The notes under the pieces: generated by a model
What the model saw: only the letters and a program-made list of their open reading frames with translations
Database searches by the model: none
What the model was told of the DNA's origin: nothing
Shown here: positions 27,457-36,110 of the stretch, piece by piece
Position numbering within the stretch: the first letter of the stretch is position 1
Layout: every line of letters starts with the position of its first letter
Made by a program: the position numbers and the translations under genes
Source: Vibrio nitrifigilis
Lineage (GTDB): Bacteria; Pseudomonadota; Gammaproteobacteria; Enterobacterales; Vibrionaceae
Direction: 5' to 3'
Assembly (NCBI RefSeq): GCF_015686695.1
Contig: NZ_JADPMR010000001.1
Span: forward strand, 2,790,001 to 2,854,000
DNA length: 64,000 nt

Positions 27457-28299
27457 ATGTATTTAAATCACTTTCACTTTAATCAGTACCCATTCCATTT
27501 AACCCCTAATACTGAACTTTTTTTAGGGCTCCCTCCTCATTATGAAGCAATACAAACTGTCGCTTCAGCTTTAAAAATGGGCGAGGGGGTGATCAAAGTA
27601 ACAGGTGAGGTGGGCACGGGCAAAACCATGGTATGCCGGATGCTGCTTACGCACTTATCTCAAGATTTTGAACTGATTTACTTACCTAATCCTGCGTTAT
27701 CGGGTGCAGAGTTACGCCGTGCTATTGGCTCTGAGCTACAGTTAGATGGCTTTACGGATGAATCGATAGTTTCGGACATTCAGCTGCGCCTCATACATTT
27801 ACATCAACAACAAAAACAAGTGGTTGCCATTGTTGATGAAGCACAAGCTCTACCCGATGATGCGCTAGAGGTGCTACGCTTATTTGGTAACTTAGAAACA
27901 GAGCAGACTAAGTTGCTACAAATTGTTTTGCTTGGGCAGCCTGAGTTAGATCGGCGGTTAGAGCAGCATCATCTGCGGCAGTTCCGTCAACGCATTACTT
28001 TTACGGCCCAGCTTAGAGCACTTGATGTGTCTGAAACTGTGGCTTATATCGACAGCCGTTTAACGAAATCAGGTGGAGAATTATCTCTATTTAATTTCCA
28101 GCAAAAAAAAGCGGTATGGCGAGCCAGTAAAGGTATTCCAAGATTAATTAACCAGATCTGTCATAAAGCGTTATTACTGGCTTTTAATGCGCAGGAGAAT
28201 GTGGTCTCTAATCAACATCTGTTTTTGGCTATTAACGACACATTTGATACTTGTAAACCGCGTTTCAGAGCCCCGTTTTTATGGGGATGGAGTCATTAA
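27457..28299 (+). CDS. mshM: MSH pilus AAA ATPase MshM (ExeA-like)
   Basis: A 280-residue cytoplasmic ATPase of the ExeA/GspA group. Walker A is in GEVGTGKTMVCR (about residue 50) and Walker B in VAIVDEAQALP (about 125); a C-terminal helical AAA lid follows. No peptidoglycan-binding domain is attached, unlike ExeA. It probably helps to assemble or place the secretin. Five bases separate it from mshL, and its stop codon overlaps the mshN start. Confidence 0.88.
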   Translation: MYLNHFHFNQYPFHLTPNTELFLGLPPHYEAIQTVASALKMGEGVIKVTGEVGTGKTMVCRMLLTHLSQDFELIYLPNPALSGAELRRAIGSELQLDGFTDESIVSDIQLRLIHLHQQQKQVVAIVDEAQALPDDALEVLRLFGNLETEQTKLLQIVLLGQPELDRRLEQHHLRQFRQRITFTAQLRALDVSETVAYIDSRLTKSGGELSLFNFQQKKAVWRASKGIPRLINQICHKALLLAFNAQENVVSNQHLFLAINDTFDTCKPRFRAPFLWGWSH

Positions 28300-29369
28300 T
28301 GAGTACTATCAATCAAGCGTTATCTCAGCTAGCGAAAGCACAAGACTCTGCCATTGAAGATATTGAGCAAGTCACGGTGACTCCAATAAAGTCACGTCCT
28401 GCTTGGGTATGGGTATTGGCCGGATTCTGCCTTAGCTTAGCATTAGGGGGCTGGGCGGTGTCTGCGCAAAATAAGAGTACACGTGAGGACATGACAGCGA
28501 GTTATGCACAATCATCTCCTGTCTTGGAAAAAGAGCAAGAATCGACCGTTTCTCCAGGTCCAACTCAGAAATCGGTTGTCACCACTACAGCTGTCTACGC
28601 ACCGCATACTCATGCTGCTCAAACATCACCTGAGACAGAAGAGTTAACAACCTCTCCCTCATCGGATCCTGTGACTCATAAGTTAGTTTCTGATACACCT
28701 GCAACGCCTGTTATCACTAAGACAACGACCATAGAGCAATCTCCTCAAGTGACGATCGAACAAGTAGAGCTAACGCCAGAGCAGTTAGCTCAAGCCGCTG
28801 AAGCGAGAGCACAAAAGTCACTAGACAGTAATGATTTTGATGGGGCCGTTGCAGGATATGCCGAGGCGTTACGTTACACTCCAAAAGATGAGTTATTGCG
28901 GCAAAAACTTGCGGCATTGTATTACGGAAAAAATGATGTACGCCGGGCATTTGATTTACTGCAAACCGGGATTGAAATGGATCACGACGGAGAACGGTTG
29001 CGTATTGCCTTGTCTCGTATGTTGATCAAAGAGAAACAAATGCGAGCAGCTTTAACGCCGTTATCGCCAGTGAGCGAGGGGGCGTCGATTGAGTATCTTT
29101 CTTTGCGTGCAGCATTAGCACAAAAAAACCAGTTAAATACGATGGCGCTAGAAAGTTATCAAATGTTGGTGGCTAAAGATCCTAACAATGCGCGCTGGTG
29201 GCTCGGGTTAGCCATTCAGCAAGAGCGGTCAGCAAAGCTACAAGATGCCAAGCTGTCTTATCAGCAAGCTTTAAGCAAAGTGGGGGTTTCCTCTCGTTCT
29301 ATGGCTTTTATTCAAGATAGGTTGAATATATTAGCTCAAAGTCAGGGAGGCGCATCTCATGCAAATTAA
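28299..29369 (+). CDS. mshN: MSH pilus TPR protein MshN
   Basis: A 356-residue bitopic protein beginning MSTINQALSQLA. It has a membrane segment near 30-48, a Thr/Ser/Pro-rich periplasmic linker (about 50-165) and tetratricopeptide repeats (about 170-350). The ATG at 28299 overlaps the mshM stop codon and has GGAG before it; an upstream in-frame ATG at 28281 would add six residues. The role is probably periplasmic scaffolding of pilus assembly. It overlaps mshE by 11 bases. Confidence 0.85.
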   Translation: MSTINQALSQLAKAQDSAIEDIEQVTVTPIKSRPAWVWVLAGFCLSLALGGWAVSAQNKSTREDMTASYAQSSPVLEKEQESTVSPGPTQKSVVTTTAVYAPHTHAAQTSPETEELTTSPSSDPVTHKLVSDTPATPVITKTTTIEQSPQVTIEQVELTPEQLAQAAEARAQKSLDSNDFDGAVAGYAEALRYTPKDELLRQKLAALYYGKNDVRRAFDLLQTGIEMDHDGERLRIALSRMLIKEKQMRAALTPLSPVSEGASIEYLSLRAALAQKNQLNTMALESYQMLVAKDPNNARWWLGLAIQQERSAKLQDAKLSYQQALSKVGVSSRSMAFIQDRLNILAQSQGGASHAN

Positions 29370-31086
29370 ACTGAGAAAGCGGTTAGGGGATTTGTTGATC
29401 GAAGAGGGAATTGTCTCTGAACATCAAATAGAACAAGCACTGGTTGCGCAAAAAAATACGGGTCGCAAACTGGGTGATACTCTAATTGAACTCGGATTTT
29501 TAACTGAGAAACAAATGCTGAGTTTCCTCTCTCAGCAATTGAATATTCCCTTAATCGATCTAAATAGTGCCAATGTTGATGTTGATGCTGTGCAGTTATT
29601 ACCTGAAGTTCATGCGCGCCGTTTACGTGCTTTGGTGATCGGACAAAATGGAACTCAGTTACGTATAGCGATGAGCGATCCTGCCGATTTATTTGCTCAA
29701 GAAGCGTTGTTAAATCAACTGCCACAGTACAGTTTTGAATTTGTTATCGCTCCGGAAAAACAACTCGTTTCTGGTTTTGATCGCTATTATCGCCGCACCA
29801 AAGATATTGCTAACTTTGCCGAGCAATTACAAGCTGAGCACCAAGTGGGCGATGTGTTTGATTTATCGGCGGATACATTAGCCGACTCCGACGATGTTAC
29901 CGTCGTTAAGTTAATCAATTCTTTATTTGAAGATGCGATTCAAGTTGGTGCGTCGGATATACATATTGAACCTGATGCAAACGTACTACGGTTACGTCAG
30001 CGTGTTGATGGCATACTGCATGAAACCTTGTTAAATGAAGCTAATATTGCTCCTGCTCTGGTTTTACGTTTGAAGTTGATGGCTAACCTCGATATTTCAG
30101 AGAAACGGCTGCCACAAGATGGTCGATTTCACATCAATGTAAAAGGTCAGTCCGTTGATATTCGTATGTCCACAATGCCTGTGCAATATGGTGAATCTGT
30201 CGTTATGCGTTTGCTCAACCAAACGGCAGGTGTTCGAGCATTGGATGAATCGGGACTTCCTGATGATCTTTTGGAACGTTTAAGGCGCCAACTACATCGT
30301 CCACATGGCATGATTTTAGTAACGGGACCAACAGGCTCAGGGAAAACGACCACGCTTTACGGGGCATTAACGGAATTAAATGAAGCAGGAAAGAAGATCA
30401 TTACCGCCGAAGATCCTGTTGAATACCGCATCTCTCGTATTAACCAAGTCCAGGTCAATCCTAAGATCAACTTGGATTTTTCGACCCTGCTCCGCACTTT
30501 TTTGCGCCAAGACCCAGACATCATATTGATTGGGGAAATGCGCGATCAAGAAACGGTAGAAATAGGTTTGCGTGCCGCTCTAACTGGGCACTTAGTTCTA
30601 AGTACCCTGCATACCAATGATGCGGTAGATAGTGCGTTACGCATGATTGATATGGGGGCTCCCGGCTATTTGGTGGCCAGTGCTGTGCGTGCGGTGGTGG
30701 CTCAGCGGTTGGTACGTAAAGTCTGCCCAGATTGTGGTAAACCTATCGTCTTAGATGACTATCAAAAGCAGTGGCTTGAACAACGCTTTCCCAATCAAGT
30801 TGATGCTCAGTTTATGCAAGGTAACGGTTGCCAAAACTGTAATATGACGGGTTACAGCGGGCGAGTTGGGGTGTTTGAAATGCTGGAGTTAGAAGAGCAT
30901 ATGATGGACGCTTTACGTGCGAATGACGCTGTCGGGTTTGGTAAATCAGCCAGAAAATCCACGACTTATAAACCGTTGCTGGTTTCGGCATTAGAACTTG
31001 CTTTACAGGGTGTTACGAGTTTAGACGAAGTAATGGCGCTCGGAGAAGGGGACGCATCGGGCTCGGTGCAACCTATCTACTTATAG
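29359..31086 (+). CDS. mshE: MSH pilus extension ATPase MshE with c-di-GMP-binding N-domains
   Basis: A 575-residue GspE/PilB-type motor ATPase. Two tandem MshEN modules start the protein: RLGDLLIEEGIVSEHQIEQAL (about 8-28) and KLGDTLIELGFLTEKQMLSFL (about 37-57), the pattern shown to bind c-di-GMP in V. cholerae MshE. The motor part has Walker A GPTGSGKTTTLY (about 320), an Asp box, Walker B and a CPDCG..CQNCN zinc motif near 455-495. It powers pilin polymerisation in response to c-di-GMP. It overlaps mshN and is followed by mshG after nine bases. Confidence 0.95.
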   Translation: MQIKLRKRLGDLLIEEGIVSEHQIEQALVAQKNTGRKLGDTLIELGFLTEKQMLSFLSQQLNIPLIDLNSANVDVDAVQLLPEVHARRLRALVIGQNGTQLRIAMSDPADLFAQEALLNQLPQYSFEFVIAPEKQLVSGFDRYYRRTKDIANFAEQLQAEHQVGDVFDLSADTLADSDDVTVVKLINSLFEDAIQVGASDIHIEPDANVLRLRQRVDGILHETLLNEANIAPALVLRLKLMANLDISEKRLPQDGRFHINVKGQSVDIRMSTMPVQYGESVVMRLLNQTAGVRALDESGLPDDLLERLRRQLHRPHGMILVTGPTGSGKTTTLYGALTELNEAGKKIITAEDPVEYRISRINQVQVNPKINLDFSTLLRTFLRQDPDIILIGEMRDQETVEIGLRAALTGHLVLSTLHTNDAVDSALRMIDMGAPGYLVASAVRAVVAQRLVRKVCPDCGKPIVLDDYQKQWLEQRFPNQVDAQFMQGNGCQNCNMTGYSGRVGVFEMLELEEHMMDALRANDAVGFGKSARKSTTYKPLLVSALELALQGVTSLDEVMALGEGDASGSVQPIYL

Positions 31087-31095
31087 GGAGGCGCA

Positions 31096-32328
31096 ATGCC
31101 AACTTATCGATACCAAGGTCGACAATTAGATGGCAGTAAAACTTCTGGCAGTATTGACGCTCCGACTGAAGAATTAGCCGCTGATGGACTGATGAATCGA
31201 GGGATTATTCCCACCTCAATTACCCAAGGAAAAGGTGCGACCAAAGTGTCTTTTGGCGTCAGTGATTGGCGTGATTTATTGGTACCTAACGTTCCTCTAG
31301 AAGTGTTGGTGATATTTTGTCGGCAGCTTTACAGCTTAACTAAAGCGGGGGTTCCTCTTTTACGTTCTATGCGTGGTCTGACGCAGAATTGCCCCAATAA
31401 ACAACTGAAACAGGCATTGGAAGATGTTGGGGGGGAACTCACGAATGGTCGTAGTCTTTCTGCATCAATGCAGATGCATCCTCATGTTTTCAGTTCACTG
31501 TTTATTTCAATGATTCATGTTGGAGAAAATACGGGTCGGCTAGACAAGGCTTTATTACAGTTAGCCCATTACTATGAACAAGAGGTAGAAACTCGTAAGC
31601 GAATCAAAACAGCAATGCGATACCCGATGTTTGTGATCAGTTTTATCATGATTGCTATGTTTGTTCTTAACGTCAAAGTTATTCCTCAATTTACCAAGAT
31701 GTTTTCGCGTTTTGGCGTCGATTTACCTTTACCAACCCGCATATTAATCGCTATGTCCGACTTTTTTGTTAACTACTGGATGTTCATGTTAGGTACGTTA
31801 GTGGGTTTGATATTCGCTTTTCGAGCGTGGGTAAATACTGATGCCGGGCGAGAAACATGGGATAAGTATCGTCTACGTATTCCGATTGTCGGCGGTATTG
31901 TCAATCGAGCGCAATTATCGCGTTTTTCTCGGACCTTTTCATTGATGCTTCAAGCAGGCGTTCCACTCAATCAATCTTTAGCCCTCTCTGCTGAAGCGTT
32001 ACAAAACAAGTTCCTCGAAAATCGCCTATTGGAAATGAAGGCGGCAATCGAGTCGGGCAGTAGCGTATCCCAGACAGCAAGTAATACAAAAATTTTTACT
32101 CCCCTTGTTCTACAAATGATTGTAGTGGGAGAAGAAACGGGCCGTATTGATGAATTATTAATGGAAGTGTCTGATTTTTATGATCGTGAAGTGGATTACG
32201 ATTTAAAAACCTTAACGGCTCGTATCGAACCTATTTTGTTGGTTATTGTTGCAGGTATGGTATTGGTGTTGGCGTTAGGGATCTTTTTACCCATGTGGGG
32301 CATGTTGGACGCGATCAAAGGGGGCTAA
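31096..32328 (+). CDS. mshG: MSH pilus inner-membrane platform protein MshG
   Basis: A 410-residue GspF/PilC-family protein with two T2SSF domains (about 72-195 and 275-398) and three membrane segments near 170-190, 225-245 and 380-400. It anchors the pilin assembly motor MshE in the inner membrane. GGGAGG precedes the ATG. One base separates it from mshF. Confidence 0.95.
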   Translation: MPTYRYQGRQLDGSKTSGSIDAPTEELAADGLMNRGIIPTSITQGKGATKVSFGVSDWRDLLVPNVPLEVLVIFCRQLYSLTKAGVPLLRSMRGLTQNCPNKQLKQALEDVGGELTNGRSLSASMQMHPHVFSSLFISMIHVGENTGRLDKALLQLAHYYEQEVETRKRIKTAMRYPMFVISFIMIAMFVLNVKVIPQFTKMFSRFGVDLPLPTRILIAMSDFFVNYWMFMLGTLVGLIFAFRAWVNTDAGRETWDKYRLRIPIVGGIVNRAQLSRFSRTFSLMLQAGVPLNQSLALSAEALQNKFLENRLLEMKAAIESGSSVSQTASNTKIFTPLVLQMIVVGEETGRIDELLMEVSDFYDREVDYDLKTLTARIEPILLVIVAGMVLVLALGIFLPMWGMLDAIKGG

Positions 32329-32329
32329 C

Positions 32330-32773
32330 ATGGAGGCACGCTTACGTTTTGTGCTTTGGGCTGCTGTGATCGTGATACTGGTATCTGCATTTATTCACCA
32401 CTTTCTTAAAGTGGAGGAAGCGGCTGATCACGCGGTATTTACACTGGCAACAAAAAATATGTTGGATCGTGCAAATCGTATCAAACAAATCTGGATACTT
32501 CGCCAACAACCTTCTACGCTTAAAATCGATAAGGAAATTATTGAGTTATCAAAAGACGGTTGGGTATACCCTAAAAAAGGCTCAAACGCAGATTGTGAAC
32601 GAGTGCTTAGCACGGTATTTCCCAAGCGTAAGATTCTCAATATTGAACCAAATGTTGAAAGTGTGAGTAGCTCTGACGGCTATAATTGCATTTATCATTA
32701 TACTTCTTTATATGAAGTAAAGGTCATACTGTCCGGGAAGCGGTTTTTGGTTCTTTTTGATTCCACACAATGA
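32330..32773 (+). CDS. mshF: MSH pilus protein MshF
   Basis: A 147-residue protein with one N-terminal membrane segment (about 5-25) and a small periplasmic part with two cysteines (NADCERV and GYNCIY). Its size and place between mshG and mshB match MshF of V. cholerae. The exact role is not established; it may be a minor pilin-like or platform accessory factor. It overlaps the long form of mshB but not the start chosen here. Confidence 0.75.
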   Translation: MEARLRFVLWAAVIVILVSAFIHHFLKVEEAADHAVFTLATKNMLDRANRIKQIWILRQQPSTLKIDKEIIELSKDGWVYPKKGSNADCERVLSTVFPKRKILNIEPNVESVSSSDGYNCIYHYTSLYEVKVILSGKRFLVLFDSTQ

Positions 32774-32837
32774 TGTACTCAGTGTGTCTTCACCCAGTTA
32801 TGGTCGCGCGGAAGCATTTTCAATAAGGGGTCTTGGG

Positions 32838-33416
32838 GTGGCTAAAAAAGAGTCAGAAACAGGATTTTCACTTATAGAGCTAGTAGTTGTCATCGTCGTT
32901 ATCGGCTTGCTTGCTGTTGCCGCTTTACCCAAATTTTTAGATGTTACCGATGAAGCTAAAAAAGCGAGCATTGAAGGTGTCGCTGGGGGATATGCTACGG
33001 CGGTTCTTTCAGCCAGAGCACAGTGGGAAGCTGAGGCTAGGCCTCAAGTGACTATTGGTGGTCAGGGGTATAACTCAGTCAATTATGATGGTGTGGATTT
33101 CTGGCTAACTCGTGCAACGGATAGCTCGGGAAACAGTACCGGTTTTCGAGATGGGTACCCGCTGTCTGTTAATTCAGGTAATCGTTATCCTACCTCTTTA
33201 ACGGATAGTGCTTGTATTTTATTAATGGAAAATTTGTTACAGAACCCACCCAAGGTTGGGACAACAACAGCGGCAGGCAATGACTCGGATGTACAGTATT
33301 CAGCTCAAGCAGACAATGCAGCCAATACATGCACATACGTTCAGCAAGAAGGCAGCACTGCACATCAATTCGTGTACGAATTGGCAACAGGACAAGTGAC
33401 GGTCACATTGCAGTAG
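32838..33416 (+). CDS. mshB: MSH minor prepilin MshB
   Basis: A 192-residue type IV prepilin with the cleavage/methylation site TG-FSLIELVVVIVVIG, Glu5 of the mature protein and a hydrophobic assembly helix. I chose the GTG at 32838 because it has AAGGGG seven bases upstream and gives a 10-residue leader; a longer frame from 32757 would carry 27 more residues of unlikely leader. Two cysteines near the C-terminus may form the D-region disulfide. It precedes mshA by about 40 bases. Confidence 0.85.
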   Translation: MAKKESETGFSLIELVVVIVVIGLLAVAALPKFLDVTDEAKKASIEGVAGGYATAVLSARAQWEAEARPQVTIGGQGYNSVNYDGVDFWLTRATDSSGNSTGFRDGYPLSVNSGNRYPTSLTDSACILLMENLLQNPPKVGTTTAAGNDSDVQYSAQADNAANTCTYVQQEGSTAHQFVYELATGQVTVTLQ

Positions 33417-33454
33417 TTGGCGAATTTTAATCAATGGTACGTAGTGAGAAAGTT

Positions 33455-33919
33455 ATGAAAAGACAAGGTGGTTTTACTTTAATCGAATTGGTGGTCGTCA
33501 TTGTTATCCTCGGCATTTTGGCGGTAACAGCAGCACCTAAGTTTTTAAATCTGCAAGATGATGCGAAAAAATCAGCATTGCAAGGTCTGAAAGGGGCTAT
33601 GGATGGAGCTGCTGGGATTGTTTATGGTAAGGCTGCGGTTGAAGGTAAAGATTCAAGTGGTACAGCTCAGAACTTAGATAGTGGTATCTCTGTTATTTGG
33701 GGATATCCAGCTGCAACGTCTGCTGGTATAGGTGCTGCTGTGAATGGTTTATCAACAGATTGGACTTTTGACTCAGATTCTACAGGTTTTTTTGCAACAT
33801 TCTCAAACACAACGAATACGACTGTTACAACAATTTCTGGTACGAGTTGTTATGTTCAGTATGTTAACGCTACTAGTTCTGCAGCACCTACGACAACCGT
33901 AGTTGATTCAGGCTGTTAG
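33455..33919 (+). CDS. mshA: MSH major pilin MshA
   Basis: The 154-residue major pilin, with leader MKRQGG cleaved before FTLIELVVVIVILG. Two cysteines close the D-region (SGTSCYVQYV and VVDSGC). The ATG at 33455 gives the canonical six-residue leader; an in-frame ATG at 33434 would add seven residues. The C-terminal half is rich in Ser, Thr and Gly, the variable exposed part. A separate promoter is expected here from V. cholerae work, but only about 38 bases separate it from mshB. Confidence 0.93.
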   Translation: MKRQGGFTLIELVVVIVILGILAVTAAPKFLNLQDDAKKSALQGLKGAMDGAAGIVYGKAAVEGKDSSGTAQNLDSGISVIWGYPAATSAGIGAAVNGLSTDWTFDSDSTGFFATFSNTTNTTVTTISGTSCYVQYVNATSSAAPTTTVVDSGC

Positions 33920-33940
33920 TATTACTGTGTAGTAAAAACT

Positions 33941-34414
33941 ATGATTAAAAGGGCTTTCCTGGGGTTTACTTTAGTAGAGCTCATTGTCGTAATGTTACTA
34001 GTTTCAATTATTTCGGTTGTTGCTTACAGCCGATTAATTGGTTCTAGTAGTTTTTCTGCTTATACCGCTCAAGAGCAAGCCATCTCAGTAATTCGCCAAG
34101 TCCAGATAAGTCGTATGCAATCGAATTTGGTCAATCCTGTCAGTAACTCTCATTACGTATTAACCATTACCAGTGATTGCGTCGGTTCGGTCACTGGATG
34201 CAGTGCGAGTAATGATGAATTACGCAGTGATCGTGTGCAAGAATCGGGAGTGAATTTTTATTCCTCTCCGGCAATGAATACTATCGCCTTCGATCTGTTA
34301 GGTAATCCGTTGGGCAGCGCCTCATCAGGTGTCACCATCACCATTCAATCCAATGGTAATACGACTCAAGTGTGCATTAATGAACAAGGATATGTTCATC
34401 AAGGAGGGTGCTAA
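33941..34414 (+). CDS. mshC: MSH minor prepilin MshC
   Basis: A 157-residue prepilin with cleavage site LG-FTLVELIVVMLLVS, short leader MIKRAFLG, and four cysteines in the periplasmic part (ITSDCVGSVTGC and VCINEQG..GGC). It is thought to belong to a tip or initiation complex with MshD and MshO. It overlaps no gene but is followed by mshD after one base, with AAGGAGGG at its 3' end serving mshD. Confidence 0.88.
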   Translation: MIKRAFLGFTLVELIVVMLLVSIISVVAYSRLIGSSSFSAYTAQEQAISVIRQVQISRMQSNLVNPVSNSHYVLTITSDCVGSVTGCSASNDELRSDRVQESGVNFYSSPAMNTIAFDLLGNPLGSASSGVTITIQSNGNTTQVCINEQGYVHQGGC

Positions 34415-34415
34415 T

Positions 34416-34994
34416 ATGCGGCGCCTTTTGGGTTTCACCTTGATAGAAAGCATTATTGCTATGGTACTGATTGGCTTTGCCATGCTAACTCTAACTAGCT
34501 TTCTTTATCCTAAAGTACAACGTTCCGCTATTCCTCATTATCAAATACGCGCTGCCAATCTAGAGCAGAGTTTGATGAACCGTATTCTGGCTCGTTCTTT
34601 TGATGAAAATAGTGACAATTCTGGCAGTGATTATCGCTGTGGTGAAAATGATTTAACAGGCAGTGCTACAACCTGTACCACTACTGCTAATTTGGGCTCG
34701 GATAGCGGTGAAACTGTCGCGGACTATGATGATGTGGATGATTACATCGGTTGCTGGTGGAGTGATAATGCCAGTGATTGCGGCACAACCCCTGTTTCAG
34801 GCCAACTGAGTACGTTACTTGATCTATCGAACAGCCAACTCTATGCCCACTTTACGGTAAAAATAGCGGTGAGCTACATTGATAGTTCTGGTTCAACCAC
34901 GACTGCGATTACGGAGCTTAAACGGATCTCTTTGAGTATCGATACCGGTCAATATGGCCAATACTCCGTTATTGCTTTTCGGGGGAATTATTGA
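34416..34994 (+). CDS. mshD: MSH minor prepilin MshD
   Basis: A 192-residue prepilin beginning MRRLLG-FTLIESIIAMVLIG. The ATG at 34416 follows the mshC stop by one base and has AAGGAGGG upstream; the longer frame from 34329 is an artefact through mshC. A pair of cysteines (YRCGEND, TTCTTT) and another (IGCWWSDNASDCGT) suggest disulfides. Its TGA stop overlaps the mshO ATG (TGATG). Confidence 0.88.
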   Translation: MRRLLGFTLIESIIAMVLIGFAMLTLTSFLYPKVQRSAIPHYQIRAANLEQSLMNRILARSFDENSDNSGSDYRCGENDLTGSATTCTTTANLGSDSGETVADYDDVDDYIGCWWSDNASDCGTTPVSGQLSTLLDLSNSQLYAHFTVKIAVSYIDSSGSTTTAITELKRISLSIDTGQYGQYSVIAFRGNY

Positions 34995-35686
34995 TGCGTA
35001 GGCGTGGATTTACCCTGATCGAGATGATCATGACGATAATCATAGGATCCATACTCGTTCTTGGCATCGCGGGTTTTTTGGAGTTGGGGGCAAAGGGATA
35101 TACAGACACAGTAGCTCGTCAGCGTATTCAAACTCAAGCCCAGTTTGTCTTAGAGAAAATAGCCAGAGAAATTCGCCATGCTGTGCCAAATAGTATCGCG
35201 GTAACAGATAATGCTAATGGGCAGTGTGTCTCTTTTTATCCCATTAAATATGCTGGCTTTTATGGCATCAATGAGCAGTCGCAAACACTGCAGTTTATCG
35301 TTGGTGATGCGCCCAGCAGTTATGATGGTTTGTCTCTGATTATTAATCCTAGTCGTCAGTCAGATTTTACTGATAATTCAATCTACTTTTCCTTATCGGG
35401 TTCTGGTACCACGCTGAGTTTAACCGCCAATCATGTTTTGCAGAGTACTTCTATTGCTGATCGTGCTTACCTTTACCAAAATTCAGTTGAATACTGCTTA
35501 AATCTCACTACCAATGCAATTACTCGTAATAACGTACAGGTTGGAGACAGTATTAGTAGTGGCAGGATGAGTTATGAAGCGCCAACCTTACATCGAGGCG
35601 GAGTCGTTAGAATCTCTCTGACATTTGCCCAAAACGGTGAACAGAGCCATTTTGAACAGGATGTGCAGGTGCTCAATGTCCCCTAA
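34994..35686 (+). CDS. mshO: MSH minor prepilin MshO
   Basis: A 230-residue prepilin beginning MRRRG-FTLIEMIMTIIIGS, with a long assembly helix and a GspJ/PilW-like size. Cysteines occur in GQCVSFYP and EYCLNLT. The ATG at 34994 overlaps the mshD stop, so translation is coupled; a TTG three bases upstream is less likely. It overlaps mshP by 11 bases. Confidence 0.88.
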   Translation: MRRRGFTLIEMIMTIIIGSILVLGIAGFLELGAKGYTDTVARQRIQTQAQFVLEKIAREIRHAVPNSIAVTDNANGQCVSFYPIKYAGFYGINEQSQTLQFIVGDAPSSYDGLSLIINPSRQSDFTDNSIYFSLSGSGTTLSLTANHVLQSTSIADRAYLYQNSVEYCLNLTTNAITRNNVQVGDSISSGRMSYEAPTLHRGGVVRISLTFAQNGEQSHFEQDVQVLNVP

Positions 35687-36107
35687 GATAAAGAAACAGA
35701 GTGGCAATCTTTATATCGTTGCTATATTTGTCATTATAGTGATGGGCTTACTTGCATCGGCATTAACCCGAATGGAGTGGTCAAATCAAGATTCTATTTC
35801 TCGAGAGTTGATTGGTAATAAAGCATGGTATGCCGCTCATTCTATCAATGAACGTGCACTAACCACGATGTATCCGCTTAATACGTCAAGCGATGTTGCC
35901 AGTGCATGTAGTACATGGAATGCAAATTCATCTGCGGGGGCGGATGTTATGGCAAGTATTCCCAATTGCCAATGGACATCAACTTGCGCCAATGAAGGCA
36001 CGTTGTCGATCAACAGTACGACCTACTATCGAATAGAAACGACGGTAACTTGTGGTAGTGGAAATTTCCAAGTTCAACGGGTTCAGGATGTTTGGATTAA
36101 GGAGTAG
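35676..36107 (+). CDS. mshP: MSH pilus protein MshP (PilX-like)
   Basis: A 143-residue protein starting MSPKIKKQSGNLYIVAIFVI. The N-terminal QSGNLYIVAIFVIIVMG helix is PilX-like and lacks the FTLIE class III cleavage box, so it is a pilin-like protein without canonical processing. Three or four cysteines mark the periplasmic part. The start at 35676 lies within the mshO end; the frame upstream of it is an artefact. Confidence 0.82.
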   Translation: MSPKIKKQSGNLYIVAIFVIIVMGLLASALTRMEWSNQDSISRELIGNKAWYAAHSINERALTTMYPLNTSSDVASACSTWNANSSAGADVMASIPNCQWTSTCANEGTLSINSTTYYRIETTVTCGSGNFQVQRVQDVWIKE

Positions 36108-36110
36108 CCA

